From the NCBI RefSeq assembly GCF_001895025.1, contig NZ_BCXI01000043.1:1-64000 (forward strand): 64,000 bases of DNA, written 5' to 3'. The notes under the pieces were generated by a model. It worked only from the letters and a program-made list of their open reading frames with translations. It was not told the origin of the DNA and searched no databases. The DNA is from Rhodococcus zopfii NBRC 100606 = JCM 9919 (lineage in GTDB: Bacteria > Actinomycetota > Actinomycetes > Mycobacteriales > Mycobacteriaceae). A program made the translations under genes and the position numbers. How positions within the stretch are numbered: position 1 is the stretch's first letter; every line of letters begins with the position of its first letter. Below, piece after piece: positions 36,801-47,017 of this stretch.

Positions 36801-39800
36801 GGGTGATCAGGGACGCGAGTGCGGCGTGCACGACCATGAACACCGTGGCGTGGCGGTCGCGTCCCAGCCGGACGAGCCGATCGCTCAGATCCCGGTCCAG
36901 GCGCAGTCGATGGACCACGGCGCGTCCACTCGGACGGACCGGACGTGGACGGTCGCCGGGCAGCGTCACCTCGTCGGGCAGGTCCGCCAGCACGCGCAGC
37001 CAGTGCCCGATCTGGTCGTCGGCGATCGCGTGCTGCCACCGGGCGAAATCGGTGTACTGCACCGGCAACGGCACGAACAGGGGGCGGTGTCCGCCGACGC
37101 GCGCAGTGTAGGCGGCGGCGAGGTCGCGTAGCAGCGGGGTGAGCGACCACTCGTCCGCTGCGATGTGGTGGACGACGACGACGAGCAGATGGCGTTCGGA
37201 CGCGAGTCGCAGCAGGCGGATCCGCACCGGCCGTTCGATGGTGAGGTCGAAGCCAGCAGAACAGAATTCGTGCACCCTGGGTGCCGATTCCGGCTCCGGG
37301 ACGGAGATCGTGTCGAAGACGGGATGCGGAACCGGCGAGATCATCTGGCGGGTGACGTCCGGATAGATCGTGCGCAGGGTGCGGTGCCGTTCGAGGACGT
37401 CGGTGACTGCCGCGGCCAACGCATCGACGTCGAGCCGCCCGTCGAGGCACAGCACGAACGGAAGGTTGTAGGCCGCCGAATCCGGATCGAACCGGTTGAC
37501 GAACCACAGCCTCCGCTGCGCGGGCGAGAGCGGAGCGGGATCCTCACCGCCTGCGGTCAGCGGCACCCGTCCGAGCGGCCGCCCGGCGCGGTCGGCGATC
37601 CGCTCGGCGAGGGCGGCGACGGTGGGGGCCTCGAAGATGTCGCGCACCGTGACGTCGGCATCGACGATGCCGACGAGCCGGCCGGCGAGGCGATTTGCCA
37701 ACAGCGAGTTGCCGCCGAGGTGGAAGAAGTTGTCGTCGGCGCCCGGGATGATATCGGAGCCGTTGTCGCGCAGCAATTCCCCGAACGCCGCCGCGATCAG
37801 CTCCTCGATGGGCCCGTGTGGTGCCCGCCCGCCGGCGGAGACAACCAACGGCTCCGGCAGCGCCGCACGATCAAGTTTGCCGTTTCCGGTGAGCGGCAGC
37901 GCATCGAGCACGACGGCGGCGGACGGGACCAGGTAGTCCGGCAGGGTGCGACGAACCTCGTGCAGCGCATCGGCCGCAGATCCGCCGACGAGATAGGCGA
38001 CGAGCCGGTCGTCGCGCAGGATCACCGCGGCGTCGGTGACGCCTGGGCAGCGCAACAACGATGCTTCGATCTCTCCGGGTTCGATGCGGTAGCCGCGCAA
38101 CACGATCTGCTGATCTGCGCGCCCGAGGTGATGCACGATGCCGTCCGTCCGGCGGCCCAGATCTCCGCTTCGGTAACGGCGTGCACCGCCCGGTGCGGCG
38201 ACGAACCGCGTGGCCGTCAGGCCCGGACGATCCCGGTAGCCACGCGCGAGCTGCGCGCCGGAGATGTAGATCTCCCCCGTGCTTCCGGGAAGCACCGGGC
38301 GCAGGTACCGATCGAGCAGGTGCATCCCGATGCCGGGGAGCGGCCCGCCGACACCCGGGACTGCGGCCGGACCGCACGTGACATGCACGGCGGTCTCGGT
38401 GATGCCGTACATGTTCACCGTTTCGATCTGCGGCCGGTCCTGCTGCCACGATCGGACACGCTCGGCATCGAGCGGCTCCCCACCGAGGATCACCAGACGC
38501 ACCGACTCCGGGAGCGACGCGGCGACACTCAGCTGGTAGAACGCGGTCGGCGTCTGGTTGAGCACGGTCACCCCGTGCTCGCCGAGCAGCGCAGCGAATC
38601 CGGCCGGATCGCGGACAGTGGAATGGTCGACGATGATGAGCCGTCCCCCGGTCGTCAGAGCACCCCACATCTCCCACACGGAGAAGTCGAAGGCCGGGGA
38701 GTGGAACAGCGTCCACACGTCCGATTCGTCGAAGCCGAAGCGGGATGTGGTCGCGGCGAAGACACTCAGCACGCTGCGGTGGGTGACGAGCACTCCCTTC
38801 GGAGCTCCGGTGGACCCGGAGGTGTAGATCAGGTAGGCGCCCCGATCCGGATCGGCCGGCGCGTCGTGGCCGTCGCCCGCCACGGCCCGGTCCTGTGCCG
38901 GGACGGCTCCGGGATCGAGAGCGGGAACGTCTCCGGCGGCGCGGAAATCTCTGCCGCACAGGATCAGTGCGGGTTCGGCGTCGTCCAGCAACGACCGCAG
39001 CCGAGCCTCGGGATGGGTGACGTCGACCGGCAGGTACACCGCACCGCATCGGGCGACCGCGACGATCGCGACGACCAGATCGACGGTGCGGGGCAGTGCG
39101 ACCGCGACCACGTCCTCCGGTCCGATCCCCCGCCCCGCGAGCAGCGACGCCAGCGCACCGGATCGCGACCGCAGCTGTGCGTAGGTCAGGGCGGTGTCCC
39201 GGTCGGCGACAGCGACCGCATCCGGCGTCGCGACAGCGCGGCGGTCGAAGAGTTCGGACAGGGAGCGGACGTCCGTGTGCGGGGCCGGTTCTGCCTCCGA
39301 TTCCGATTCCGTGACGGGACCGACCGGATCGACTGCGCCGACCGCCGTCCCCGGGTCCGAGGTCACCGTCTCGAGGATGCGCAGCAGCCACGACACCCAC
39401 ATCGTCACCGTTCCGCTGTCGAACAGGCCGCTCGCGTAGGTCAGCGTCCCGTCCAGTCCCGCCGCTGCCCCGGTGTCGGAGAACGTCTCGCGCAGGGTGA
39501 TCTCCACGTCCACGCGCGCGGTGCCGGTGCCGATCTCTCGCACCGTCGCCAGGCCGGGAACCGCTCGGGCGCCGGTGTCGAACGACTCGTACGCGAGGAT
39601 GACCTGGAACAGCGGATGATGATCGGCCGCGGACATTCCGACCGCGTCGACGATGCGGTCGAACGGGACGTCGGCATGGGCGAACGCATCGAGATCGACG
39701 CGGCGCGTCTCGGCCAGCAATTCGTCGAACGTGACGCGCGGATCGACCCCCAGCCGCAACGGGACGGTACCGACGAACATGCCGACGACGTCGTCCAGCG

Positions 39801-42800
39801 CCGCGTCCGTGCGTCCGGAGACGGGGGTGCCGACGATGACGTCGTCGCTCGCGGCAAGCGCGGCGAGCAGAACCGCCAGGGCCGCGTGCACCACCATGAA
39901 CGGGGTGACATCGTGCGCGCGGGCGAGTTCGTCGACAGCGGAGTGCACGTCGGCAGGGACGGCGAAGGCGATCCGGTCCGCGCGGACGTCCCCGCCGGTC
40001 CTGGGACGGTCGGTGGGCAGCGGTAGCAGCGACGGCGCACCGTCGAGAGTTTGCTTCCAGTACTCGAGCTGCCGTGTGCCGAGACCGTCCGGGTCGGTCG
40101 GTGCACCGAGCATCCGGTGCTGCCAGCGCGCGTAGTCCGCGTAGGTGACCGGTAGCGCCGGCCAGGCGGGGGCGGTCCCCTCGCGGCGGGCGGTGTAGGC
40201 GGTCAGTGCGTCGCGCCCCAGAGGCAGCAGGGACAGCCCGTCGGCGGCAATGTGATGCAGCACCACGGCCAGGGTGTACCGGCTGCCGTTGCGGTACACG
40301 CGGGCACGGACCGGCGGCGCGACAGTGAGGTCGAACGGGCACCGGGCGAAGTCGGCGATTTCGTCGTCGAGGTCGGTGAGCGCATCGACCGGGGTGAGAT
40401 CGAGCGTGATCGCCGGGAGCTCGAGCCGGTACGGACCGTCCGGTCCGTCCGGATGAACCGTCCGCAGCGTGGCATGCCGGTCGACGACGTCGGCGATGGC
40501 CGCCGTCAGCACGTCCAGGCCGACGCTCTCGTCGAGTTCGGCGGCGAACGCGATATGGTCGCCGCCGACACCGGTGGCGATGTCGAAGCGGTTGACCAGC
40601 CACATGCGCTGCTGCGCGGGAGCCAGCGGCTGCGGGCCGTCGTCGGACTCATGGACAAGTGGGATGCGCCGGTCCGCTTCGGTGTGCGTGATCGCCTCGG
40701 CGAGGTCCGCGACGACGGGGTTCTCGAGGATTTCCCGTACGCCGACGCGGCGATCGACGATTCCGGCCAGCCGCGCGGCCAGCTGGGTGGCGAGCAGTGA
40801 ATTGCCGCCGAGAGCGAAGAAGTCGTCGGCCGGCGCGACCGCAGTCAGATCGAGCACGTCGGCGACAACCGTCGCGACGAGATGCTCGGTGACCGTGCGG
40901 TATCCGTCGCCGGAGGCTGTTGTCGTGGTGTCCGCTACCGGGAGGGCGGCCCGGTCGATCTTGCCCGTCGCGGTCAGCGGCACCGCGTCGAGCACGGTGA
41001 TGGTCGTCGGGACCATGTGCCGCGGTAGCCGCGTCGCGGCGTACTGCCGGATCGCCGTCGCGTCGAGACGATCGGCGGTGCCGTGCACGAAAGCTGCGAG
41101 CCTTCCGTCGCGCGCGACGGTGACAGCCGTGGTGACCGCAGGATGCGTGGAGAGGACAGCATCGATCTCTCCCGGCTCGATGCGGAATCCCCGGATCTTC
41201 ACCTGATGGTCCGCACGGCCGACGAACTCCAATACGAGATCCCGGCTTTCGTGAGCGGACCGCGGCAGAACCCAGCGGACGAGGTCACCGGTGCGGTACA
41301 TGCGCCCGCCGAAGGGAGCGGCCGGAAAGCGCTCCGCGGTCTGGGCCGGCGCGTCCAGATAGCCGCGGGCGAGACCGGCTCCGATCAGATACAGCTCGCC
41401 GGTGACACCGACGGGAACGGGACGCAGGCGCCGGTCCAGCACGATCGGGGTGACCCCTTCGAGCCCGGTTCCGAGGTTCAGCGGCTCGCCCGGTGTGAGC
41501 GGCGAACTGGCGGTTGCCAGCACGGTCGTCTCGGTGGGCCCGTACACGTTGAGCACGGTGCGTCCCGGCGCCCAGCGCGCCGCGGTCTCGGGCTGCCATG
41601 CCTCGCCGCCGATCGCCAGGACGCGAAGATCGCCGAGACCGTCCGGATCGAGCAGAGCCGGCACCGAGGGAGTCGAGAACCAATGCGTGATCCGTTCGGC
41701 GCGAAGCAGTTCCAGGAGCCCGTCGCCGCCGAACACATCGTCCGGCGCGACCACGAGCGTTCCGCCGGACGCGAGTGCGAGCAGGTACTCGAGGACCGAC
41801 GCGTCGAACGCGGGGGCCGCGAAATGGAGCACCCGCGCGTCCGGGGCCAGGCGGAAACGCCCGACCAGCGACCGCGCCAGAGGCGCGAGCCCGCGGTGGG
41901 TGACCACGACGCCCTTGGGTCGTCCCGTCGAACCCGAGGTGTACACCAGATAGGCGGCCTGATCCGGCCGCAGCGGGCGCAAGCGGTCCGTGTCGGTGAT
42001 CTCTCGCATGCAACCGTCCGCAACGAAGGGAATCACCTCGATTCCTGCGGGGACCGGAACGCCCGGTTCGGCGATCACGTGCCGGACGCCGGCGGTGATG
42101 AGAATCTGTGTGATCCGGGCGGCGGGCTGAGCGGCATCGACGGGCACGAACGCGGCTCCGGTCAGCGCGATCGCCGCGCTCGCGAGCACCGAGGGCACCG
42201 ACCGCGGCAGCAGCACCGCGACCCGGTCCTCCGGCCCGATCCCGCGGCCCAGCAGCACCCATGCCAACGGGCGTGCCGCGGAGCATATTTCGACGGGGTC
42301 GTGTCCGGGCGCCGCCACCCGCGCCGGACTGCCACCGAGCAGGTCCGCCAGCGTCGCAACCGGCCCGGAGCACGCGAGCACGACAGGTACGGCACCGAGG
42401 TCGACGTTGCCGACGGCCGCCGTGTGGTCGGCAACCACGGAGGCGATCACGGTACCCAGCCGTTCCACCCACAGCGTGACGGTGTCCGGCTCGAACAGGG
42501 CACTGTCGTAGACGAGCCGTCCGGCGAGAGCCCCGTCCCCGGTCTCCCGGATCTGGAGTTCGAGGTCGAAACGCGCATGTGCCGAGTCGAATTCCTGCAC
42601 TCGCACATCGAGTCCGGAGAGCACCGGAGCGGTCTGCGGGATGTTGTCGTAGCTCAGCATCAGCTCGAACGGACCGAACCCGAGCTTCTCGACCACCTGA
42701 TCGAAAGGCACACTCGCGTGCACGAATCCCTCGATGTCGGTGGCTCGGACGTGTGCGAGGAGCGTGGTGAACGCCGCGTCGGGATCGACGGTCACACGCA

Positions 42801-45800
42801 GGGCCACGGTTCCGACGAACATGCCGACCAAGCCGGCGAGATCGGGATGGCCGCGGCCCGCGACGCCGGTTCCGATCACGACGTCGCGTTCACCCGTCCA
42901 CGCGGACAGCCACACCGCGACAGCGGCGTGCACCGCCATGAAGGTCGTCGCGTCGTGGCGGGCCGCAAGGGCACGGAGTGCGGCGACGTGCGGTGCAGGA
43001 ACGGTGAACCGGACGGCTGCGGCAGGCCCGGGTTCTCCCGTGCGCGGACGGTCGGTGGGCACCGCGGGAGCGGATTCGAGTCCGGCCAGGGCACCGTCCC
43101 AGTACTCGAGTTCCCGGTACGCGAGGCCGGCCGGATCGGCGGGGTCGCCGAGCCGCTCCCGGTGCGCGTGGGCGTAGTCGATGTAGTGCAGGGGCAGCGG
43201 ATCCCAGCGCGGAGCATCGCCGTGGCACCGGGCAGCGTAGGCGGCGGCGAGGTCTGCGGTCAACGGGACGAACGACGCCCCGTCGAGGGCGATGTGATGT
43301 GCGACGACGACGAGCACGTGACGGTCGGGACCCGTCTGCAGCAGCCGGATCCGCAACGGCACCTCGGTGGCGAGGTCGAACGGCAGGGCGGTCCACTGCC
43401 CGATCATCGCGTCCACGTCGCCGGGCGCGACCGGGACCGGGACGATGTCGAATGCGGTCAGCGCCTCGATCACCGGGAGAACGCGTTGCACGGGGCCGCA
43501 CGGAGACCCCGGAAAGACGGTGCGCAGCAACCGGTGTCGAATCACCACGTCCCCCACCGCGATCCGGAGCGCCGGCACGTCCAGCTCGCCGTCGAGCTGC
43601 AGCGCGAACGGCAGGTGGTACGCACTGGTGTCACGGTTGGCGCTGGCCTGCAACCACAGCCGGTACTGCGCTGGAGCGAGCGGGCCGGGATCGGGATCTG
43701 CCTGCGAACCGTCCGCTTCGGCGGCGAACCACGGCTCGGCCGAGACCGCGAGCGGTCGTTCCGTTGCGGCCGCGGCCAGCCGGGACACGGTCGGATGTTC
43801 GAACACGTCTCGCAACCGGATATCACGTCCGAGAGCGGTAGTCAGATCCGCCGCGAGTTGCGTTGCGGTGAGCGAATGTCCGCCGGCGGCGAAGAAGTCG
43901 GTGTCCGCGCCGACGTCCACGGCGTCGGTGTGCTCGGCGAACAATCGGGCCACCAGCACTTCCCGTGGTCCGGTCGGCGGCCGGTTTCCGGCACCGGGTT
44001 CGACGGCGGGAACAGGCAACGCCCGCCGATCGACCTTGCCGCCGGGCGTCAGGGGCAAGGTGGGGAGAACCGTCGTCGTCGCCGGCCTGAGATGCACGGG
44101 CAGCCGCTGGGCGAGGCGCGCCGTCACGTCGGCCACGTCGATCGCCGTCGCCCCCTCGCCGACCACGTAGGCGGCGAGCCGGTCGCCACGTACGACGACC
44201 ACCGCCGCGGCGATGTCCGGAAACGACGTGAGGACCGTTTCGATTTCGCCCGGTTCGATCCGCCGGCCACGGATCTGCACCTGACGGTCGGCGCGGCCGA
44301 GGAATTCGAGCCGGTGCTCGGCAGTGGCGGGGTCGCTCGTCCAGCGCACCCGGTCACCCGTCCGATACATCCGCTCCCCGGCCGGTCCCGCGACGAACCG
44401 CTCGGCCGTGAGCGCGGGGGCGTCCAGGTAGCCTCGGGCGACCGACGGTCCCGCGAGATACAGCTCGCCCACGACACCGACGGGCACCGGGTGCAGCCTG
44501 GAATCGAGCACGCAGGCCGTCCTTCCGTGGATCGGACGGCCGATCGGCACCCCGGAACCCGGCCGCAGCGGCGCGCTCAGCGTAGCGAGCACCGTCGTCT
44601 CCGTGGGCCCGTACGCATTGAGCAGAACCCTGCCGACGGACCACCGATCGGCGACGGCCTGAGGCAGCGCCTCACCACCCGAATCGACGACCCGAAGGTC
44701 GGGCAGGTCCGTCGCCGGGGTGACGGCCAGGATCGCCGGCGCCGTGATCACATGGGTGATTGCCTCGCGGCGGAGCAGATCTCCGAGCGCGGGGCCGGCG
44801 ACCGCATCAGCCGGACAGATCACCACGGTCGCGCCGGCGTCGAAGGCGAGCAGCAACTCCTGCAGGGACGCATCGAAGGTGGGCGCGGCGAGATGCAGCA
44901 CGCGGGACTGGCGATCGGCGCGGTACTTGTCCCGCAAGGTCGCGACGAGGGACGCCACGCCACGGTGAGTGACGGCGACGGCCTTCGGGACGCCCGTCGA
45001 CCCGGAGGTGTGGATGACCCAGGCGGGATGATCGAAGTGCGGGATCCGCAGGCATTCCACGTGTGTCCCGGCACCGGCAGCCGCGGACCCCGTCGACGGC
45101 GTGACGACAGCGACATGCCCGGGCAGGTCGACGTCCTCACTCGCGATCGCGATCCTGACCGCACGCAGCACTTCGCTCAGGCGCGCGGCCGGCAGACCCG
45201 GATCGATCGGTGTGTAAGCCGCCCCGGTCTTCGCGACCGCCCACAGCGCGACCACCGAATCCACCGAGCGGCGCAGGACGACCGCGACCAGGTCCTCGGG
45301 CCCGGCGCCGGCCGTGACGAGCCGACGTGCCAGCTCGTCGGAGCGGGCGTCGAGCTCCCGATAGGTGAGGGACGACCTCTCGTCGCGCACCGCCACCGCA
45401 TCGCTGTCGGCGTGCGCGGACAGCAGCTCCGGCAGCAGCTGCGGCTCCGCCGCGTCGGAACCGCGGGCGGGAACCGAACGCGCCGGATCCACCGAGGCCG
45501 CGAACGGCAGATCCCCCACCGCACAGTTCGGGTTCGCGACGAAGCGGGCCAGGTGATCGAGGAACCTACGGTGGTTCCGGGTGAGCGAGTCCTCGCTGTA
45601 CACCGTGGGATTGGCTTCGAAATCGACGCGAACGGTGCGGCCGGCGATTCCCGGATAGACGTTGACCGACAGATCGTCGATCGGGCCCGTGGATTGCACG
45701 TGGAAGTCACCGACGATGTCACCGAAGGTGATCTGCGGATGGAACATCATGAGATTGACGACCGGCCCGAACGCGCTGCGGATCTCGCGGTGCTCTCTAC

Positions 45801-46800
45801 CGAGTTCGCGCAGATCCGCGAGCATGTCCTCGTACCGGTAGCGCTGGTGCCGCAGGGCTCCCGTCAGTTCCACCTGGACCTGCCGGATCAGCTCGGCAGG
45901 AGTGCGCGCGGGATCCACGTGCAGCCGAAGCGGAACGATATTGGACAGTGCCCCACCGGATCGGCGGAGCGCCGCGGTGGTCCTGGCGGAGACGGGAAGG
46001 CTCAGTACGACATCGGAGGTCCCGGCTGTTCTCGCCAGGAACGCCGCGAAGGCAGCGACGACGACCGGCACATCCGTCGAATTCGCCGCGCGCGCGAGTG
46101 CGGCGACCGCCTCGGCCACATCCGGTTCGAGCGATGCGCCGGCGTGCCGGCACGGCACCCGGGGCGGCGCCGATCCGTCCGCGAGGGACACCGGGGTGGG
46201 CAGGTCGGCGAGTCGCGGGGCCCAATGAGCCCGGTCGCGTAGCCGACGCTCCGAAGACTTGTATGCGGCATCGAGTTCGGCCAGCCGGTCCACCGGCAGA
46301 CTGCGCACAGGGGGTGGTTCGGCGCCACCGGACCAGGCCGTGTACAGCTCGGCGCTGCGCTCGAGCATGACCATCGCGCCGTGCCCGTCGAGTGCGATGT
46401 GGTGGACGAAGCTCGACAGGAAGAACCTGTCGTCGGCCAGTTGCAGCACCGTCGTGCCGATGAGCCTGTCACACATCGGATCAAGCCGACGAGAGTACCT
46501 GTCCCGCATCCACCGATGCGCGTCGCCCTCCGGGTCTCCGGATTCGCGAAGGTCGACGAAACCGACGGAATCCGGGGCGTCCACCCGGACCGTCTGATGT
46601 GGCTTCCCTCCGACATCCTCGAGGAACAGGAAACCCGATTCCACATCGCGGGCGGCCTGCTCACAGGCCTTGCGGATCAACTGTGTATCGAGATCGCCTT
46701 TCAATTCGACATATTGGGCGATGGTGAACGGGATCTCCGGAAGCAGTACCTGGGCGAACCAGAGACCGCGCTGAACCGAAGACAGCGGAATACGGCGCAC
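27865..46800 (-). CDS. Giant six-module non-ribosomal peptide synthetase with thioesterase (NRPS B)
   Basis: Complete NRPS of 6,311 residues organised as six C-A-T modules of about 1,010 residues each and a C-terminal type I thioesterase (GWSAGG near residue 6,140). There is no epimerase. The start is GTG 46800 behind GAGGGAGG. Pockets read in the ten-residue scheme are DAQIVSAVLK, DALFLIVVLK, DFWNVLMVHK, DALCLLGVFK, DALLVSAIVK and DALDVVGVMK. The third matches threonine (DFWNIGMVHK) at eight positions; the others are not assignable by eye. The first C domain is EntF-like ([24 protein letters not shown]), so it probably initiates a chain with an acyl or aryl group. Oddities are an adenylation domain in module 5 lacking about 50 residues, and altered C-domain motifs in modules 4 and 5. 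The stop overlaps the wzc start, tying this enzyme to polysaccharide export genes. It would release a hexapeptide or acyl-hexapeptide. Confidence 0.98.
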   Translation of the reverse strand: MRRIPLSSVQRGLWFAQVLLPEIPFTIAQYVELKGDLDTQLIRKACEQAARDVESGFLFLEDVGGKPHQTVRVDAPDSVGFVDLRESGDPEGDAHRWMRDRYSRRLDPMCDRLIGTTVLQLADDRFFLSSFVHHIALDGHGAMVMLERSAELYTAWSGGAEPPPVRSLPVDRLAELDAAYKSSERRLRDRAHWAPRLADLPTPVSLADGSAPPRVPCRHAGASLEPDVAEAVAALARAANSTDVPVVVAAFAAFLARTAGTSDVVLSLPVSARTTAALRRSGGALSNIVPLRLHVDPARTPAELIRQVQVELTGALRHQRYRYEDMLADLRELGREHREIRSAFGPVVNLMMFHPQITFGDIVGDFHVQSTGPIDDLSVNVYPGIAGRTVRVDFEANPTVYSEDSLTRNHRRFLDHLARFVANPNCAVGDLPFAASVDPARSVPARGSDAAEPQLLPELLSAHADSDAVAVRDERSSLTYRELDARSDELARRLVTAGAGPEDLVAVVLRRSVDSVVALWAVAKTGAAYTPIDPGLPAARLSEVLRAVRIAIASEDVDLPGHVAVVTPSTGSAAAGAGTHVECLRIPHFDHPAWVIHTSGSTGVPKAVAVTHRGVASLVATLRDKYRADRQSRVLHLAAPTFDASLQELLLAFDAGATVVICPADAVAGPALGDLLRREAITHVITAPAILAVTPATDLPDLRVVDSGGEALPQAVADRWSVGRVLLNAYGPTETTVLATLSAPLRPGSGVPIGRPIHGRTACVLDSRLHPVPVGVVGELYLAGPSVARGYLDAPALTAERFVAGPAGERMYRTGDRVRWTSDPATAEHRLEFLGRADRQVQIRGRRIEPGEIETVLTSFPDIAAAVVVVRGDRLAAYVVGEGATAIDVADVTARLAQRLPVHLRPATTTVLPTLPLTPGGKVDRRALPVPAVEPGAGNRPPTGPREVLVARLFAEHTDAVDVGADTDFFAAGGHSLTATQLAADLTTALGRDIRLRDVFEHPTVSRLAAAATERPLAVSAEPWFAAEADGSQADPDPGPLAPAQYRLWLQASANRDTSAYHLPFALQLDGELDVPALRIAVGDVVIRHRLLRTVFPGSPCGPVQRVLPVIEALTAFDIVPVPVAPGDVDAMIGQWTALPFDLATEVPLRIRLLQTGPDRHVLVVVAHHIALDGASFVPLTADLAAAYAARCHGDAPRWDPLPLHYIDYAHAHRERLGDPADPAGLAYRELEYWDGALAGLESAPAVPTDRPRTGEPGPAAAVRFTVPAPHVAALRALAARHDATTFMAVHAAVAVWLSAWTGERDVVIGTGVAGRGHPDLAGLVGMFVGTVALRVTVDPDAAFTTLLAHVRATDIEGFVHASVPFDQVVEKLGFGPFELMLSYDNIPQTAPVLSGLDVRVQEFDSAHARFDLELQIRETGDGALAGRLVYDSALFEPDTVTLWVERLGTVIASVVADHTAAVGNVDLGAVPVVLACSGPVATLADLLGGSPARVAAPGHDPVEICSAARPLAWVLLGRGIGPEDRVAVLLPRSVPSVLASAAIALTGAAFVPVDAAQPAARITQILITAGVRHVIAEPGVPVPAGIEVIPFVADGCMREITDTDRLRPLRPDQAAYLVYTSGSTGRPKGVVVTHRGLAPLARSLVGRFRLAPDARVLHFAAPAFDASVLEYLLALASGGTLVVAPDDVFGGDGLLELLRAERITHWFSTPSVPALLDPDGLGDLRVLAIGGEAWQPETAARWAPGRTVLNVYGPTETTVLATASSPLTPGEPLNLGTGLEGVTPIVLDRRLRPVPVGVTGELYLIGAGLARGYLDAPAQTAERFPAAPFGGRMYRTGDLVRWVLPRSAHESRDLVLEFVGRADHQVKIRGFRIEPGEIDAVLSTHPAVTTAVTVARDGRLAAFVHGTADRLDATAIRQYAATRLPRHMVPTTITVLDAVPLTATGKIDRAALPVADTTTTASGDGYRTVTEHLVATVVADVLDLTAVAPADDFFALGGNSLLATQLAARLAGIVDRRVGVREILENPVVADLAEAITHTEADRRIPLVHESDDGPQPLAPAQQRMWLVNRFDIATGVGGDHIAFAAELDESVGLDVLTAAIADVVDRHATLRTVHPDGPDGPYRLELPAITLDLTPVDALTDLDDEIADFARCPFDLTVAPPVRARVYRNGSRYTLAVVLHHIAADGLSLLPLGRDALTAYTARREGTAPAWPALPVTYADYARWQHRMLGAPTDPDGLGTRQLEYWKQTLDGAPSLLPLPTDRPRTGGDVRADRIAFAVPADVHSAVDELARAHDVTPFMVVHAALAVLLAALAASDDVIVGTPVSGRTDAALDDVVGMFVGTVPLRLGVDPRVTFDELLAETRRVDLDAFAHADVPFDRIVDAVGMSAADHHPLFQVILAYESFDTGARAVPGLATVREIGTGTARVDVEITLRETFSDTGAAAGLDGTLTYASGLFDSGTVTMWVSWLLRILETVTSDPGTAVGAVDPVGPVTESESEAEPAPHTDVRSLSELFDRRAVATPDAVAVADRDTALTYAQLRSRSGALASLLAGRGIGPEDVVAVALPRTVDLVVAIVAVARCGAVYLPVDVTHPEARLRSLLDDAEPALILCGRDFRAAGDVPALDPGAVPAQDRAVAGDGHDAPADPDRGAYLIYTSGSTGAPKGVLVTHRSVLSVFAATTSRFGFDESDVWTLFHSPAFDFSVWEMWGALTTGGRLIIVDHSTVRDPAGFAALLGEHGVTVLNQTPTAFYQLSVAASLPESVRLVILGGEPLDAERVRSWQQDRPQIETVNMYGITETAVHVTCGPAAVPGVGGPLPGIGMHLLDRYLRPVLPGSTGEIYISGAQLARGYRDRPGLTATRFVAAPGGARRYRSGDLGRRTDGIVHHLGRADQQIVLRGYRIEPGEIEASLLRCPGVTDAAVILRDDRLVAYLVGGSAADALHEVRRTLPDYLVPSAAVVLDALPLTGNGKLDRAALPEPLVVSAGGRAPHGPIEELIAAAFGELLRDNGSDIIPGADDNFFHLGGNSLLANRLAGRLVGIVDADVTVRDIFEAPTVAALAERIADRAGRPLGRVPLTAGGEDPAPLSPAQRRLWFVNRFDPDSAAYNLPFVLCLDGRLDVDALAAAVTDVLERHRTLRTIYPDVTRQMISPVPHPVFDTISVPEPESAPRVHEFCSAGFDLTIERPVRIRLLRLASERHLLVVVVHHIAADEWSLTPLLRDLAAAYTARVGGHRPLFVPLPVQYTDFARWQHAIADDQIGHWLRVLADLPDEVTLPGDRPRPVRPSGRAVVHRLRLDRDLSDRLVRLGRDRHATVFMVVHAALASLITRHGAGRDIPIGTVVAGRGDPRLDEAVGMYAGTLVLRTRVGPGMRFADLLAHVRAVDIDAYSHPDAPFETIVEQLDPSRVPGRHPLFQVALSHRRTTIGDVTLPDLTATVAPAPDEHAKFDVQVTVTETAADLDLEFACAADQYDDETVAAFADRLDAILRAAVADPDVRIDDIDLSSAGEGAVPGRAAGPVAPPPQSLWRLLAAGAARAGDAVAVRDGERELTYPRLIDRAEDIAARLWTAGARTGDVVACALPRSVDAVVATWGIARLGAAPMFVDPAQPTARLVALLADVTHGVAGQQESLPTTVWWVGVTATGVDTTELTGLRDPHPDAAAYLVFTSGTTGNPKGVTVGHRAVTALAADLADRFAAGPGDRMLHVAAPSFDAAVLELLVAGTSGATLVVAGPDSYGGADLGELLARERITHACLTPSALASVPASALPDLRVLMLGGETVADELVDRWGTGRDLYNGYGPAEATVFATCSAPLAPGDVPAIGNPVRGVAAAVLDDRLQPVPVGIVGELYLSGERLAGGYRGAPARTAQRFVATDHGRMYRTGDRARWRRDGTLEYRGRADGQVKLRGVRIEPGEVDAALRRVTGVEQATTVVRDGSLVSYVVPAELDTGRVRSQLSGTLPGHLIPAVVVALAALPLTSHGKLDAAALPAPARRGDAPETETEVLVARVCADVLGGAGPVGRSDDFFAIGGNSLLATVLVGRLREETGIAVPLRTVFDHPTVHDLAAALDAGGFDVDAGPVAVEPRPPRIPLSRAQRRFRGLELLNPEGYRLRAEVRLGGRLDPATLDAAIGDVVDRHEILRTRYVATGTDIHQEASGRRPDTVRLSDSGRVSTAAAGADVPIRVELERLGQDLHVLHLDVDHSLADGASLRPLLGDLADAYLARAAGHAPRWLPLPLQYADYAIWEHARGIPEGDIDHWRQALDGLTVTELPADRTGGDPVAGTVEFTVPGTVREAVASLARVHGATEFMVVHAALSVLLARVGDQHDVAIAAVVSTRRWAQLDGLVGPFVETLVLRTAVALDRSFTELLAAVRDFDVAALDHATVPYEQIAGMLTGPRPHVALAMQDFDPGHVQFGDISVEAREILDDTTKFDLQFTFAPAVDGYRASLRFDRSRFADDTAQTLVRRFTAALTGLVAAPAAPVGDVRFDAAAAPLTGNVPAAARTLSDLLCAAAAAHPEREALRGDGISLTYRELDTASDARAAEWRAAGIGPGSVVRLADTRSADRIRDLWAATKTGAAFTGSTGIAATCPPNVAYVVATSGSTGTPKQVAVTHAGLAPLADEAATRYRVGPGDRVLQGYHPAFDAALLEVLLAHTTGATLVVAPPGVYAGTELHRLLREERITHYLSTPTVLGTLEPAGLGDLRVVASGGETLPTGIAERWAAGRLLLDAYGPTESTIVATLTEIAGGRTAGPAEGGIGRPVPGTTAHVLDTRLRPVPVGAVGELYLSGAGLALGYLDAMALTAERFVAAAGGQRMYRTGDRVHRRTDGTLAYLGRTDRQLKIRGVRIEPGELETALLAAPGVRQAAVVAIDGALVAFAAATGTTVDDLTGIVATSVPSYRMPTRFRVVEELPVTTNGKLDLVALTELDTAAVTFDETALTPGERLVVTIAEDVLGARPAAHRGFIAAGGDSLGAVVLAARLSDVFATDVPTRAVLAAPSLTALAAYVTDGSAPRPPLRRSDTTGAVPIAPAQRRLWLLSRTEPDARYIVPVVLRLTGGLDVDALRAAVCDLCDRHEILRTAYPDGELALVDPPALELLSCTDPEQAVTETITGPFDLGSEPPLRVRLLDIAPGENILVAAVHHIAFDGGSVAPLMSDLQAAYVARVRGTAPAWEPLPVTYRDYARWQHEFLGDHTDPDSPAHRQLDYWAAALAGAPDTPLPLPTDRPRPSRPSYRGETTTVYLDAEFTTRLRAVARAHDVTTFMLLHAILAALLARRSGRSDIVVGTAVAGRDDPRLSAVVGMFVGTVALRTPVDPSTTVADLLREVRAVDLGALAHADVPFEQVVERLAPNRDGAHHPLFQVVLTHRPGGSGHPLPQLPGVHVRDAEIGTVPALFDLAWEVVEHADGDSGSGLDVRVVYATDLFDAAGVESLLAEYVRLLDAALAAPGRAVGDLAVPDVAPLGAAEVTPRTLRDMLADTVATYPHEIAVQAGPVAWTYAELDTRAGRIASELAGHGVGRGDLVAVAVPRSEYWPLALWAITKAGAAWVSLDVHQPRARIEAILADCGATFGLTVPPAAGDGEYGRGVVRWIDLTGPHTRSVQPEPEQSVDELAYVIYTSGTTGTPKGVAVPHRGLTALVDVQARRLGLRPGSRVLQAVSITFDAAILTLLGAHAHGGTLVIADDETFAGPALQNLLVESRVDHLDLTPTVLATLDPDALPPVTVVVGGETLHPALARRWSRHRIFNGYGPTEFTVMVSCAGPLTDSTAKPAVGVPVAGATGYVLDARLHPVSPGTVGELYVAGAGLARGYPRRTGLTATRFVADPFGKPGSRLYRTGDLVRITATGELDHIGRGDDQVQIRGIRTEPAEVDAVLLTAGGIDAAVTVAVPGTDGNLCLASYVQGDPDLEGLRRLLVSQLPRHLRPATVTVVDALPMLPSGKVDRAALPAPDAAWSTAAHVPPSGPTAQLVAAAYARHLGIPVAAVSADRGFFDLGGSSLGAVTVAGELSVALGRRVPVGWLVDARTVDDLAQRIDTDVDPADVVAATIDPLAVLVPLGAGETDARPLFCVHPISGLAWCYTGLSAHLDGAPVYGLQAVGLDPIPGSITELAARYIDRIRTVQPDGPYHLLGWSAGGTIAHEMAVQLREAGQRVALLALLDTFTPETMPNAADPGYVEAEIDTTGLPDGLVARVRRRADTAAGTVETGLRHHTPRVHDGDVHLFVAESARRESSALVAAWSRYVAGDVVDHPLPFAHSDLTVPEAFRRIGPVLVRHGEFRSNYQHIAPAGRNSSVIGTRETP
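27868..28630 (-). other. NRPS B thioesterase domain
   Basis: Type I thioesterase with FCVHPISG near the oxyanion region and the nucleophile motif GWSAGG near 28370. It releases the finished peptide by hydrolysis or cyclisation; the sequence does not show which. The threonine incorporated at position 3 could serve as a cyclising hydroxyl. Confidence 0.88.
28635..31705 (-). other. NRPS B module 6: C - A - T
   Basis: C domain with HHIAFDGGS near 31335, A domain with [12 protein letters not shown] near 29905, and carrier LGGSSL near 28785. The pocket DALDVVGVMK has a second acidic residue (position 278), unlike the others, which may select a polar or cationic side chain. This is speculative. Confidence 0.82.
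31710..34520 (-). other. NRPS B module 5: C - shortened A - T
   Basis: The C domain motif is DHSLADG near 34170, with the first histidine replaced by aspartate and the second, catalytic one kept. In the A domain, KTGAAF is followed after only about 15 residues by the A3 core ([11 protein letters not shown]), whereas module 6 has about 65 there, so the A2-A3 segment is largely missing. Downstream cores A4-A10 are present, with pocket DALLVSAIVK and GKLD. The carrier is AGGDSL near 31865. This adenylation domain may be inactive. Confidence 0.82.
34525..37540 (-). other. NRPS B module 4: C - A - T with altered C motif
   Basis: The C domain has HHIAADEWS near 37160: both histidines and the aspartate remain, but the usual glycine is glutamate. 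The A domain has [11 protein letters not shown] near 35780 and pocket DALCLLGVFK, not assignable. The carrier is IGGNSL near 34700. Confidence 0.82.
37545..40640 (-). other. NRPS B module 3: C - A - T, threonine predicted
   Basis: C domain with HHIAADGLS near 40250, A domain with [12 protein letters not shown] near 38810, and carrier LGGNSL near 37720. The pocket DFWNVLMVHK differs from the threonine code DFWNIGMVHK only at the fifth and sixth positions. The region also has [13 protein letters not shown], typical of threonine activators. Confidence 0.88.
40650..43700 (-). other. NRPS B module 2: C - A - T
   Basis: C domain with HHIALDGAS near 43300, A domain with [12 protein letters not shown] near 41930, and carrier LGGNSL near 40810. 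The pocket DALFLIVVLK is strongly hydrophobic, so a hydrophobic substrate is likely. Confidence 0.85.
43720..46800 (-). other. NRPS B module 1: starter C - A - T
   Basis: EntF-type C domain opening [13 protein letters not shown], with HHIALDG near 46400. The A domain has [12 protein letters not shown] near 45010 (Ala where PKG is usual) and pocket DAQIVSAVLK, which I cannot assign. The carrier core is AGGHSL near 43885. Confidence 0.85.
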
Positions 46801-47017
46801 TGCCCTCCCTCACATTGCCCGACAACGACACACCGCGGACGAGAAGAACCACGAAGAGACCTCCCCGACCGAGATCGCGACGAAGCCTCCCAACAACGTC
46901 GACGACCGATAGTTCGCAAGTGTACTTACGGTTGGCCTTCGACACCACTTGAACGAACGGCCAATTCGAAATTCGGTTATGGTCTCGAACGGAAATCCTG
47001 AAAGGGGTTGTGCACGC
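46801..47017. promoter_or_regulatory. Divergent promoter region between NRPS B and the DUF4012 gene
   Basis: This 217-bp region drives NRPS B to the left and the DUF4012 gene to the right. It is AT-richer than its neighbours at 46910-46990. It contains an imperfect dyad, GTTCGCAAGTG at 46912-46922 and CACTTGAACGAAC at 46946-46958, where two extra bases interrupt the second arm. On the minus strand a TACACT hexamer near 46922 could be a -10 box for NRPS B. No -35 is convincing. Confidence 0.45.

Noticed and set aside
41083-46242. A 1,719-codon open frame on the plus strand opposite NRPS B, and a similar 1,303-codon frame at 10498-14409 opposite NRPS A
   Set aside because: Both are antisense images of NRPS coding DNA with extreme GC at third positions. 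They are rich in R, G, D and H, have no recognisable motifs and lack ribosome sites.
27865-46800. Expected MbtH-like helper gene
   Set aside because: Regions around both NRPS genes were examined and no small protein with the MbtH pattern was found, so none is annotated.
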